Source: an uncultured Gardnerella sp. (GTDB lineage Bacteria; Actinomycetota; Actinomycetes; Actinomycetales; Bifidobacteriaceae). From it: a stretch of 64,000 bases of DNA. The notes under the pieces were generated by a model. The model was not told the origin of the DNA. It ran no database searches and was given only the letters and a program-made list of their open reading frames with translations. Numbering within the stretch: position 1 is the stretch's first letter; each line of letters opens with the position of its first letter. The position numbers were made by a program, and so were the translations under genes. The DNA lies in the NCBI GenBank assembly GCA_947289115.1, contig CAMYPG010000004.1:28056-92055 (forward strand), given 5' to 3'. Shown here piece after piece: positions 35,692 through 44,011 of this stretch.

Positions 35692-36219
35692 TCACTGCTC
35701 CTGCGAGCTTGCTTTACTATCACTATCTTCGCTAGTTTTTAAGCACATAGTTTGCATGAATTGATTTTGATCTTGAAGATTTTTAGCTATTTTGCCGAAA
35801 ATCTTTTTGATTTGCTCATTCAACGAATCAAACGAAGATTGTGCAGCAGTAGGTTTTGCACGCAATACTACATCGCAACCATATGGAAGCAACGACTCGT
35901 GCTCTTTTGCTATTACCCTAAAACGTCGTTTTACCTTATTTCGAATAACAGCTTTTCCAACTGATTTAGATACAGCAAGACCTAACCTTAAAGCAACATC
36001 ATTTTTTTGAGGTTGCTTTAAGGTATCACAAAATGCCGCGGGAGTGTTTTCAAAACCCGTGGCAATATCATCTGGACTTACTTTTCTGTCTTCGTTAAGC
36101 GCGTCTAATACGGTTACACATACACGCATATCATAATGCGCGACTATATCCCGTGAACACACTTTGCGTCGTTTTTTGAGCACCGCGACAAAATCGCGAT
36201 GGCTTTTCAGCCTATCCAT
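35692..36219 (-). CDS. rnpA: Ribonuclease P protein component
   Basis: Protein subunit that helps the RNase P RNA cleave 5' leaders from tRNA precursors. 175 residues against a usual 115-125. The core motif RNKVKRRFRVIAKEHESLLPYG is present. The extra length comes from an insertion of about 35 residues (about 45-85, containing DDIATGFENTP) between the first strands, and a Gln/Ser-rich C-terminal tail. It follows rpmH closely, as in nearly all bacteria. Confidence 0.93.
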   Translation of the reverse strand: MDRLKSHRDFVAVLKKRRKVCSRDIVAHYDMRVCVTVLDALNEDRKVSPDDIATGFENTPAAFCDTLKQPQKNDVALRLGLAVSKSVGKAVIRNKVKRRFRVIAKEHESLLPYGCDVVLRAKPTAAQSSFDSLNEQIKKIFGKIAKNLQDQNQFMQTMCLKTSEDSDSKASSQEQ

Positions 36220-36239
36220 GCTTTACGACGCGTCCCAGC

Positions 36240-36374
36240 TCAGGCAGAAAGTGTCTTGCGGCCCTTGGCACGACGACGGTTAATCACTGCGCGACCAGCA
36301 CGCGTACGCATGCGGACGCGGAAGCCGTGCTTCATGTGACGACGACGGTTGTTAGGCTGGAATGTCCTCTTCAT
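36240..36374 (-). CDS. rpmH: 50S ribosomal protein L34
   Basis: 44 residues, the standard length: starts MKRTFQPNNRRRH, with RMRTRAGRAVI and ends GRKTLSA, rich in Arg. Too short for many gene finders. GGAG lies 8 bases before the ATG. It leads the rpmH-rnpA-yidD-yidC-khpB operon away from oriC. A perfect 8-bp hairpin (36394-36401 with 36406-36413) lies in its leader just before the ribosome site. Confidence 0.97.
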   Translation of the reverse strand: MKRTFQPNNRRRHMKHGFRVRMRTRAGRAVINRRRAKGRKTLSA

Positions 36375-36783
36375 AACTAACGCTCCTGTATTTAGCCATG
36401 CAAAAGCATGGCTCCGTATGAGTCAAGCTATACCAAATTACTATCACCCCTCACCAAGAACTAAAATTTTATTAATTATCGTGTTCTAAATAGGACTTTT
36501 AGAATAATTCTTATTCTCTAAATAACTTTATAAATCTATTAAAAAACGTAAATAATTCGTCTTAAAATCGTTGGAAAATGTGGATTACTAAGTTTTACAT
36601 TATCCACAAATTACACACATGTTATTAACATACAAGTATTTTCAACACGCTAGGCTGTGGATAACTTCTTAGGGTCGGAGTAAACATATTCTACTAGCAC
36701 TCTTTTCACACATAAATGTGTATTAAAAAAATACACTGAGTTGTTAATGCGAAAAGGAAATTACTTTTGATTGGGGGTGTAAC
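36375..36783. other. rpmH-dnaA intergenic region with DnaA boxes
   Basis: AT-rich, 409 bases, without a gene. Two perfect DnaA boxes occur: TTATCCACA at 36600-36608 and TGTGGATAA at 36656-36664. A one-mismatch box is at 36579-36587. These probably serve dnaA autoregulation and may be part of a bipartite origin. Divergent promoters for rpmH and dnaA must lie here; I could not place them with confidence. Confidence 0.8.
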
Positions 36784-38391
36784 ATGTCTGAAGCCTTTGA
36801 GGATCCTAGTGCTCAAGCCGCCATAGTATGGTCTAATACTCTCGCCGTGTTGCGCCATAATGCACTTCTAAGCAATCGGGATAAAAGTTGGTTTGAGAGT
36901 GTAAAACCTGAAGCTATTTTTGGAACAACAATTGTTTTATGCGTTTCTAATATTGAGACTCAGCAAGCTCTGCAAAACGAACTTAGTTCTGCTCTGCTAA
37001 CTTCTTTGAAAATTTGTACTGGAAAAGACATGTTTCCAGCATTTAAAATTATCCAAAATAGTGAGAAAGAGAATAACAATACTTTACAAAATGTAAGTAA
37101 TACTTCAAAAACTTCTCAATCGCTAGATAATACTACAAATAATAATTCTGATTCGTCAGATTCTAATGATTCTTCTGATCCTAAAAAAGTTGAATCTTTT
37201 TTGGACGATTCTTATGATTCAATTCCTGTACAGAAAGATTTTGATTACGCAACTGGTTTGAAAACCATGCAAAATACAAATCTCAATGTGCAATCTATTA
37301 ATCAAAAGCAGACAAATATACCTGCATCAGTTAATAGAGATCCAACAACTCATTTGAATACTTATGCCACTTTTGACACGTTTGTTCCTGGCGATTCCAA
37401 TCGTTTTGCTCGCACAGTAGCATTGGCAGTTGCAGAAGGCTCAGGACGCGATTTTAATCCTTTGTGTATTTACGGTGGATCTGGTCTTGGCAAAACACAT
37501 TTGCTTAACGCAATTGGAAATTATGCGCTTGTTAAAGATTCTTCCCTTAAAGTTCGATATATTACAAGCGAAGAGTTTACTAATGAATTTATTGAGGCTT
37601 TACAAAATACAAGTCAAAATCAAGGTCAGATTGCTAACTTTAATAGAAGATACCGCGAAGTTGACGTTCTACTAATCGATGATATTCAATTTTTAGGTGG
37701 TAAAGAAGCAACTCTTGAACAATTTTTCCATACTTTTAACGCTTTATATCAGGCTAATAAAAGAATCGTAATAGCTTCTGATGTTGCTCCTAAAAATCTT
37801 AGAGGATTTGAATCTAGACTTATTTCTAGATTTGAATCTGGTTTAACAGTAGATATTAAACCGCCTGATTTAGAAACTCGTATTGCTATTTTACGAATGA
37901 TGGCTTCTATGAATGGGTCCAATGTTCCTAGTGATGTTTTGGATCTTATTGCGGAACGTTTTACTGAAAATATTCGCGAACTTGAAGGCGCTTTAACTCG
38001 TGTTACGGCGGTTGCTTCTCTTAGTAACCAACCAGTTAGTAAGGCTTTAGCTGAGCAAGCTTTACAGGACTTTTTTGCATCCGATATTGAAGTTAGACCA
38101 ACAGATATTATCGGTCAGGTTGCTCAATATTTCCATATGACTTTTGATGAGATGGTTGGAAGATCAAGAACTAAAAATGTTGCTTTAGCTCGTCAAATTG
38201 CAATGTATTTAGCTAGAGAAATGACTAGCATGAGCTTGGTTGATATTGGAGAAGTTTTTGGTGGAAGAGATCATACCACTGTTATGCATGCTTATACCAG
38301 AATTAGTGGCGAAATGCAGGAAAAGCAAGAAATTTATAACTATGTTATGGAATTGACTGTTCGTTTGAAACAAAATCCTTCCAAAAAATAG
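36784..38391 (+). CDS. dnaA: Chromosomal replication initiator DnaA
   Basis: Binds DnaA boxes, melts oriC and loads the helicase. 535 residues. Domain I is about 1-85; a long Asn/Ser/Asp-rich domain II spans about 86-190. The AAA+ domain follows with Walker A GGSGLGKTH (about 230) and Walker B VLLIDDIQF (about 295). Domain IV has the DnaA signature GGRDHTTVMHAY (about 492). GGGGGTG precedes the ATG. DnaA boxes flank the gene on both sides, which fits autoregulation. Confidence 0.98.
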   Translation: MSEAFEDPSAQAAIVWSNTLAVLRHNALLSNRDKSWFESVKPEAIFGTTIVLCVSNIETQQALQNELSSALLTSLKICTGKDMFPAFKIIQNSEKENNNTLQNVSNTSKTSQSLDNTTNNNSDSSDSNDSSDPKKVESFLDDSYDSIPVQKDFDYATGLKTMQNTNLNVQSINQKQTNIPASVNRDPTTHLNTYATFDTFVPGDSNRFARTVALAVAEGSGRDFNPLCIYGGSGLGKTHLLNAIGNYALVKDSSLKVRYITSEEFTNEFIEALQNTSQNQGQIANFNRRYREVDVLLIDDIQFLGGKEATLEQFFHTFNALYQANKRIVIASDVAPKNLRGFESRLISRFESGLTVDIKPPDLETRIAILRMMASMNGSNVPSDVLDLIAERFTENIRELEGALTRVTAVASLSNQPVSKALAEQALQDFFASDIEVRPTDIIGQVAQYFHMTFDEMVGRSRTKNVALARQIAMYLAREMTSMSLVDIGEVFGGRDHTTVMHAYTRISGEMQEKQEIYNYVMELTVRLKQNPSKK

Positions 38392-38816
38392 AGTTTTGCA
38401 CAAGTTTATTCATAATTTGTTTATTAAAGTAAATAAAGTTATCCACATAGTTAGTAACAAATGTGGGCAAAAACTGCGAATAACTGGTGGAAAACGCCGT
38501 TTAAAAAGTGAATAAAATGTTTTTAACTACGATAAAAATGTTAATAAGATAAAAACTAGAAAATTATGTGGATAACTTCAGCATTTATGCACATACTTCT
38601 CTTTGTGTTGTCAACATTTTTAAATTGTGGATAAAGGCTCTAAATCAGCAGTTCTTTAACTTTATCCACATGTTAACAAACTTTATTACTTTTACTATTT
38701 TATTTTTATCTAATATTCATACTTAATTACTTACTCAACTAACTTTCATAAAATATGATTTTTAATTGGCAGCATGATATAGAATAAAACACAGATTTAA
38801 ACAGAAATGAGGAAAA
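38392..38816. other. oriC: Chromosomal replication origin (oriC), dnaA-dnaN gap
   Basis: 425 bases, non-coding. Four perfect DnaA boxes are present: 38439-38447 (forward), 38577-38585 (reverse), 38626-38634 (reverse) and 38662-38670 (forward). They are followed at about 38680-38760 by an AT-rich stretch rich in TTTTA/TTATTT that suits a DNA unwinding element. Near-boxes are also visible around 38460. Gene orientation switches around here (rpmH side reverse, dnaA side forward), consistent with the start of both replichores. Confidence 0.9.
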
Positions 38817-39935
38817 ATGAAAGTTGAAGTTAATTCCGCTTCTTTTGCTGATGCAGTAGCTTGGACAACTAGAGTCATAGATTCTAGACCAGCTAATCCT
38901 ATTCTTGCAGGACTAAAACTAGAAGCAAAAGATGGAATTCTTCAACTTTCTGCTTTTAACTATCAGCTCTCTAGCAGACATCATGTTGAAGCTGGAATAG
39001 ATGAGCAGGGTAGTGTACTCGTATTAGGCAAATTGATGGCAGATATAACTAAATCTTTACCATCAGAAAAAACCTATTTATCCTCTAATGAAACTACTCT
39101 TACTATTTCTTCTGGAAAATCAACTTTCACACTCCAACTAATGCCTGAAGGAGAATATCCTGATTTACCACAAATTCCTGAAAAACTTGGTCAGGTAGAT
39201 GCTCCTACTTTTGTTCAGGCAGTAGTACAAGCTTCTGTGGCTGTTTCAAGAGAAGAAGATAGACCTGTTTTGACTGGAATTCATGCTCATTTTGAAGATG
39301 ATTCTGTTACTTTCACTGCTACAGACAGATATCGTCTTGCAAGATCAACTTTTAAGTGGACACCAGAACATTCTGACATAAATACTTCTACTCTAATCAA
39401 AGGAAGCATTCTTAGAGATATTTCTCGATCAATAGATGAACATCAAAATGTTATTGTAAACCTAAATGATAAAGAACCATCTATTCTTGGTTTTGAAAAT
39501 TCTGGTAGAGTAAGTACTTCTCAACTAATTGATGGAGAATTTCCTTCTGTAGATCGACTTTTTGTTGATGAATATCCTATTCATGCAATTATTAATCGAA
39601 CAATGCTTATTAATGCTATTAAGCGAGTTGCACTTGTTGCAGAAAAAGATGCTCCTATTTACATGTCTTTCTCTGGGGATGAATTAACTTTAAGTGCTGG
39701 AAATGATTCAGAATCTCAAGCAAAAGAACTTATCGATATAGACATGGACGGTCAAGATATTATAGTTGCTTTTAATCCTAATTATTTAATTGAAGGTTTA
39801 AGCGCTATAAGCGAGCCATTTGTTCATGCAAAAATCACATCTGCAGTTAAGCCTGTTGAATTTAATGGTCAGCAGGAAGCTGATGGCGATGAGTCTATGA
39901 ATTACAGATATCTTGTTGTTCCAATGCATCCTTAA
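38817..39935 (+). CDS. dnaN: DNA polymerase III sliding clamp (beta subunit)
   Basis: Ring-shaped dimer that tethers polymerase III to DNA. 372 residues, three repeated clamp domains, the usual length. Visible features are MKVEVNSASFADAV, the TGIHAHFEDDSVTFTATDRYRLA segment in domain 2, and the C-terminal LVVPMHP that belongs to the partner-binding pocket region. GAGGAAAA precedes the ATG. It lies directly after oriC and 10 bases before recF. Confidence 0.97.
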   Translation: MKVEVNSASFADAVAWTTRVIDSRPANPILAGLKLEAKDGILQLSAFNYQLSSRHHVEAGIDEQGSVLVLGKLMADITKSLPSEKTYLSSNETTLTISSGKSTFTLQLMPEGEYPDLPQIPEKLGQVDAPTFVQAVVQASVAVSREEDRPVLTGIHAHFEDDSVTFTATDRYRLARSTFKWTPEHSDINTSTLIKGSILRDISRSIDEHQNVIVNLNDKEPSILGFENSGRVSTSQLIDGEFPSVDRLFVDEYPIHAIINRTMLINAIKRVALVAEKDAPIYMSFSGDELTLSAGNDSESQAKELIDIDMDGQDIIVAFNPNYLIEGLSAISEPFVHAKITSAVKPVEFNGQQEADGDESMNYRYLVVPMHP

Positions 39936-39945
39936 AGATAAATAA

Positions 39946-41214
39946 ATGTATGTTTCAAGACTTGTACTAGATCATTTTCGTTCTTGGAGTAGTTGTGTAT
40001 TAGACTTTTCTCCAAAAATTAATGTTCTATTTGGCTCAAATGGTTTAGGTAAAACTAATATTGTTGAAGCTATAGAAGTTATAGCTACTGGAACAAGTCA
40101 TAGAATATCATCTTTAATGCCACTGATAGAGTGCAATAACAGTTGTGCTACCATACGACTTAATACTAAAAATTTTGATAATAATGATTTAGATGAAACT
40201 ACATATGAGCTTACGATTAATTCAAAAGGAGCTAACAGAGCAAGAATTAATAGTGGAAAATCATTGTATATGAAGGACATAATTGGATTAGTTAAATCAA
40301 TTTCTTTCACTCCAAGAGATCAAAATTTGATTTTTTCAGATCCTAATATTCGTAGGACTTTTATAGATCAAGCTGGAGCACTATTAATACCAAATTATTT
40401 ACAAGTTTTACAAGAATATAATCATATTGCAAAACAACGTGCATATCTTCTTAAAAGTCTATCTAATAATAATTTAGCTAGTTCAACAAATGGATATAAT
40501 CCTATATCTGATTTGGAAATATGGACGGGTAAATTCATTGAATCAGGAATAATTCTTACAAAAAATCGAAAAAAAATAATAAATTTGTTAAATGAAATTT
40601 TTCCTAAAATAGTAGATAAACTTTCCCGATCTTCTAATTTTGCTTCGATACAATATAATCCGTCTTTTGAAGAGTTAGAAGTTGAATCAAAAGAAGATTA
40701 TTTTCCGCAAAAAGCTATAAGCGAGCATTTTCAACGAATTTATGCTGGGGAAGTTGCTAGAGGATACAACCTAATAGGTCCTCATAGAGATGATTTTACA
40801 ATATTAATAAATAATCATCCTGCAAAAGAATTTGCTTCTAATGGTGAATCATGGACTCTAGCATTAGCTTTAAAAATGGCTTTATTTAAGACTTTAGAAG
40901 AAAAAAATAATCAAAAACCAATAGTTATTTTGGATGATGTTTTTTCACAATTAGATGAATCTAGAAGAAAACAAATTTTAGAGTTTGCAAAAGAACAAGA
41001 ACAAGTTTTTATTACAGTTGCATCCTTAAGTGATATACCAAAAGATGAGAATCTTTCAGAAGAATCATTTATTGATATATCTAAAATAGTAGAAAAAAAT
41101 AATAATCAAGATGAAAATTTCTTTAATAATAATCTTGACTCTAATCATAAAGATCTACTAAAAGATATTATTAATAATCGAAAAAATAATATCGAGAATA
41201 ATTCTAATAGTTAA
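39946..41214 (+). CDS. recF: DNA replication and repair protein RecF
   Basis: SMC-like ATPase that helps load RecA at gaps. 422 residues. Walker A FGSNGLGKTNIVEAI, signature region GYNLIGPHRDD, and Walker B IVILDDVFSQLDESRR are seen. The C-terminal 60 residues are Asn-rich and not conserved. The whole gene is markedly A-rich compared with dnaN and gyrB, like the next gene. It starts 10 bases after dnaN; TAAAGATAAATAA gives only a weak ribosome site, so coupling to dnaN translation is likely. Confidence 0.96.
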   Translation: MYVSRLVLDHFRSWSSCVLDFSPKINVLFGSNGLGKTNIVEAIEVIATGTSHRISSLMPLIECNNSCATIRLNTKNFDNNDLDETTYELTINSKGANRARINSGKSLYMKDIIGLVKSISFTPRDQNLIFSDPNIRRTFIDQAGALLIPNYLQVLQEYNHIAKQRAYLLKSLSNNNLASSTNGYNPISDLEIWTGKFIESGIILTKNRKKIINLLNEIFPKIVDKLSRSSNFASIQYNPSFEELEVESKEDYFPQKAISEHFQRIYAGEVARGYNLIGPHRDDFTILINNHPAKEFASNGESWTLALALKMALFKTLEEKNNQKPIVILDDVFSQLDESRRKQILEFAKEQEQVFITVASLSDIPKDENLSEESFIDISKIVEKNNNQDENFFNNNLDSNHKDLLKDIINNRKNNIENNSNS

Positions 41215-41224
41215 GGGGAAAATA

Positions 41225-41716
41225 ATGAAAATTCCCGTAAATAAATTATTAAAATTAGACACTAGAAAGCTTCCTGAGATTGTTTTTTCTCCTATAGAAA
41301 AAAGGGGAGAAAAGAAAACAATAAACGAGCAAAATGCTTATAAAGCTTGGGAAAGTTTTGGAAGACCTGGTAGGGATCCACAAAATCTGTATTCGTTGCT
41401 AGGTAATTTTGCTAATAAAAAACATTGGAATGAGCCGCTTGCTATAGCAAGAATGCGAGAAGATTGGTGGAAAATAGTTGGTAAAAGTGCATCTTTAAAT
41501 TGTTATATAGATCAAATAAAAGACGGTATTTTAATAGTTAGAACAAAATCAAACGTTTGGTATACTCAACTTAGCTATTGCAAGCCTATGCTTGAGAAAA
41601 AAATATTTGAATATTCAAAAAATATTAATATTAAAGAAGTCAAAATAGTTGGTCCATCTTTGCAAAAAACAGGCAAAAAATCAATAAATAGTAGGTTTAA
41701 TATTAAGAATCACTAA
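41225..41716 (+). CDS. DciA-like (DUF721) protein
   Basis: 163 residues. The DUF721 core is at about 75-150 (REDWWKIVGKSASLNCYI, ILIVRTKSNVWYTQL), an arrangement with a Trp-rich KH-like fold. DciA proteins help load the replicative helicase DnaB in bacteria that lack DnaC/DnaI; the place between recF and gyrB is conserved in Actinobacteria. GGGG precedes the ATG. The N-terminal 60 residues are basic and variable, with YKAWESFGRPGRDPQNL being a conserved actinobacterial stretch. Confidence 0.82.
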   Translation: MKIPVNKLLKLDTRKLPEIVFSPIEKRGEKKTINEQNAYKAWESFGRPGRDPQNLYSLLGNFANKKHWNEPLAIARMREDWWKIVGKSASLNCYIDQIKDGILIVRTKSNVWYTQLSYCKPMLEKKIFEYSKNINIKEVKIVGPSLQKTGKKSINSRFNIKNH

Positions 41717-41721
41717 TAACG

Positions 41722-41846
41722 GCTCTTAATAAAGAGCGGTCATTATGCATGTGTAGAATGTTATGTAATATAGTTAAATCGCTAGAAACCCCTTTTTTGT
41801 GCTTTCTAGCGTGTATCGACCTCGTAAATGCCTCTTGGCATGAGGT
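41722..41846 (+). promoter_or_regulatory. gyrB leader with three hairpins
   Basis: Hairpin GCTCTT/AAGAGC at 41722-41737 may end the recF-dciA transcript. A perfect 9-bp stem CGCTAGAAA/TTTCTAGCG (41780-41811) has a loop containing CCCCTTTTTT. A third hairpin (41819-41846) pairs ACCTC/GAGGT and ATGCC/GGCAT. Such a structured leader suggests post-initiation control of gyrB; no known family is recognised. Confidence 0.45.
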
Positions 41847-41866
41847 AATACGGGAAGGGATCTAAA

Positions 41867-43942
41867 GTGTTAAACACTGAAGATAATTCAATGGAAAATT
41901 CTATTGAAGAACATAAACTCGATGACGCTCAGCTTGATGATTCACTTTCTCCTGAACATTATGATGCTAGCGATCTTCGCGTTCTCGAAGGATTAGAAGC
42001 AGTCCGAATCAGACCAGGTATGTACATTGGTTCAACTGGTCCAAGAGGCTTACACCACCTTGTATACGAGATTGTAGATAATTCGGTTGATGAGGCTTTG
42101 GCTGGTTATGCTTCTCACATTGAAGTGACAATATTGCCAGACAATGCAATAAAAGTTGTAGATGATGGTAGAGGCATTCCAGTTGACGAAGTACCAGGAG
42201 AAGGCGTTTCTGGTGTTGAAACGGTTATGACTAAGCTTCATGCTGGTGGAAAGTTTGGCGGCGGCGGATACGCCGTTTCTGGTGGTTTGCATGGCGTTGG
42301 TATATCCGTTGTTAACGCACTTTCTACACGCGTAGAAATTGAAGTTCGTCGTCAAGGGTTTCATTGGACTCAAACGTATGTAGATCAGCATCCAACAGCA
42401 CCATTGGAAAAAGGAAAGCCAATGGAAGAAGGTGAATCTACTGGTACATCCGTAACATTCTGGCCAGATGGTGCTATTTTTGAAACAACTACATACGATT
42501 TTGAAACTTTGCGATCTAGATTCCAGCAGATGGCTTTCTTAAACAAAGGATTGAAGATCTCTTTAACTGATTTGCGCAAGCCTGATGAAGCAGGGGACGA
42601 AGTCACAGGAGAAAATGAATCAACTAGTGAAGAAAAGCATCAAAGCGTTAGCTACAAGTATGATCACGGAATCAAAGATTACGTTGACTATTTGGTTAAA
42701 TCTCGAAAAGCTGTTCCTGTAGAGCCAGATGTTATTGATTTTGAGGCTGAAGATCTTGAAATTGGTATTTCTGCCGAAATTGCTATGCAATGGACTGTTG
42801 CATATTCGGAAGCAGTTCACACTTTTGCTAACACTATTTCAACTACTGAAGGTGGTACTCACGAAGAAGGATTCCGAGCTGCACTTACATCTCTTGTAAA
42901 TCGTTATGCTCGAGAAAAGAATATATTAAAAGAAAAAGATACTAATCTTTCTGGTGACGATGTTCGAGAAGGCTTAACAGCAGTTGTTTCAGTAAAGCTT
43001 ACAACTCCACAGTTTGAAGGTCAGACTAAAACCAAGCTTGGCAATTCTGAAGCTAAAACCTTTGTTCAGCGAGTAATGACTGAAAAGCTTGGAGATTGGT
43101 TCGACGCTCATCCAAGTGAAGCAAAGAACATTATTCAAAAAGCAATTGAAGCATCGCGTGCGCGTATTGCAGCTAAGAAAGCTCGCGAAAATACGCGTAG
43201 AAAGTCAATCTTTGAAACTGCTGGAATGCCAGATAAATTGAAGGATTGCCAGTCTAATAATCCAGAAGAATGCGAGCTGTTTATAGTTGAGGGTGATTCC
43301 GCAGGTGGCTCCGCAATTCAAGGACGAGATCCTATTACTCAAGCGATTTTGCCTTTGCGCGGTAAGATTTTGAATACTGAGCGCGCTTCAATTGATCGAA
43401 TGATGAAGTCGGAAACTATTGAATCCTTAATAACTGCTGTTGGAGGCGGTTATGGTGAAGACTTCGATTTAAGTAAGGTTCGATATCACAAAGTCATTAT
43501 TATGGCTGATGCTGATGTTGACGGCGCTCATATTGCTACATTGAATTTAACACTGTTCTTCCGTTATATGCGTCCAATGATTACAGCAGGATACATTTAC
43601 GTTGCTATGCCGCCTCTTTACCGTTTGAAGTGGAGCAAGGGAGCACATGACTTTGTTTATACCGATGCTGAGCGTGATCGAGTTCTTGCAGAAGGTAAAG
43701 CTGCAGGCAGACAACTTCCTAAAGGCGAAGGTATTCAGCGATACAAGGGCTTGGGTGAGATGAGCTATCAGGAGCTGTGGGAAACAACGATGGACCCTGA
43801 ACACAGAATCTTAAAGCAAATTCATATTGAAGATGCTGCTCGAGCTGATGAGACATTCTCAATGCTTATGGGAGACGAAGTAGAACCTCGTAGGCTCTTT
43901 ATTCAACGTAATGCTCATGATGCAAGATTTATTGATGCTTAA
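41867..43942 (+). CDS. gyrB: DNA gyrase subunit B
   Basis: ATPase subunit of gyrase, which introduces negative supercoils. 691 residues. GHKL ATPase motifs EIVDNSVDEA, VDDGRGIPVD and GLHGVGISVVNA are present. The transducer and TOPRIM domains follow (EGDSAGGSA, MADADVDGAHI), then the C-terminal GyrB motif YKGLGEMSYQELWETT. The GTG start follows AAGGGA by 7 bases. gyrA follows after 69 bases. Confidence 0.98.
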   Translation: MLNTEDNSMENSIEEHKLDDAQLDDSLSPEHYDASDLRVLEGLEAVRIRPGMYIGSTGPRGLHHLVYEIVDNSVDEALAGYASHIEVTILPDNAIKVVDDGRGIPVDEVPGEGVSGVETVMTKLHAGGKFGGGGYAVSGGLHGVGISVVNALSTRVEIEVRRQGFHWTQTYVDQHPTAPLEKGKPMEEGESTGTSVTFWPDGAIFETTTYDFETLRSRFQQMAFLNKGLKISLTDLRKPDEAGDEVTGENESTSEEKHQSVSYKYDHGIKDYVDYLVKSRKAVPVEPDVIDFEAEDLEIGISAEIAMQWTVAYSEAVHTFANTISTTEGGTHEEGFRAALTSLVNRYAREKNILKEKDTNLSGDDVREGLTAVVSVKLTTPQFEGQTKTKLGNSEAKTFVQRVMTEKLGDWFDAHPSEAKNIIQKAIEASRARIAAKKARENTRRKSIFETAGMPDKLKDCQSNNPEECELFIVEGDSAGGSAIQGRDPITQAILPLRGKILNTERASIDRMMKSETIESLITAVGGGYGEDFDLSKVRYHKVIIMADADVDGAHIATLNLTLFFRYMRPMITAGYIYVAMPPLYRLKWSKGAHDFVYTDAERDRVLAEGKAAGRQLPKGEGIQRYKGLGEMSYQELWETTMDPEHRILKQIHIEDAARADETFSMLMGDEVEPRRLFIQRNAHDARFIDA

Positions 43943-44011
43943 AAATAGTTAATAAATCAACGTAAAAATAAAGCAAAATAAACTTTAAAATATAAATAAG
44001 AAGGAATAGCA

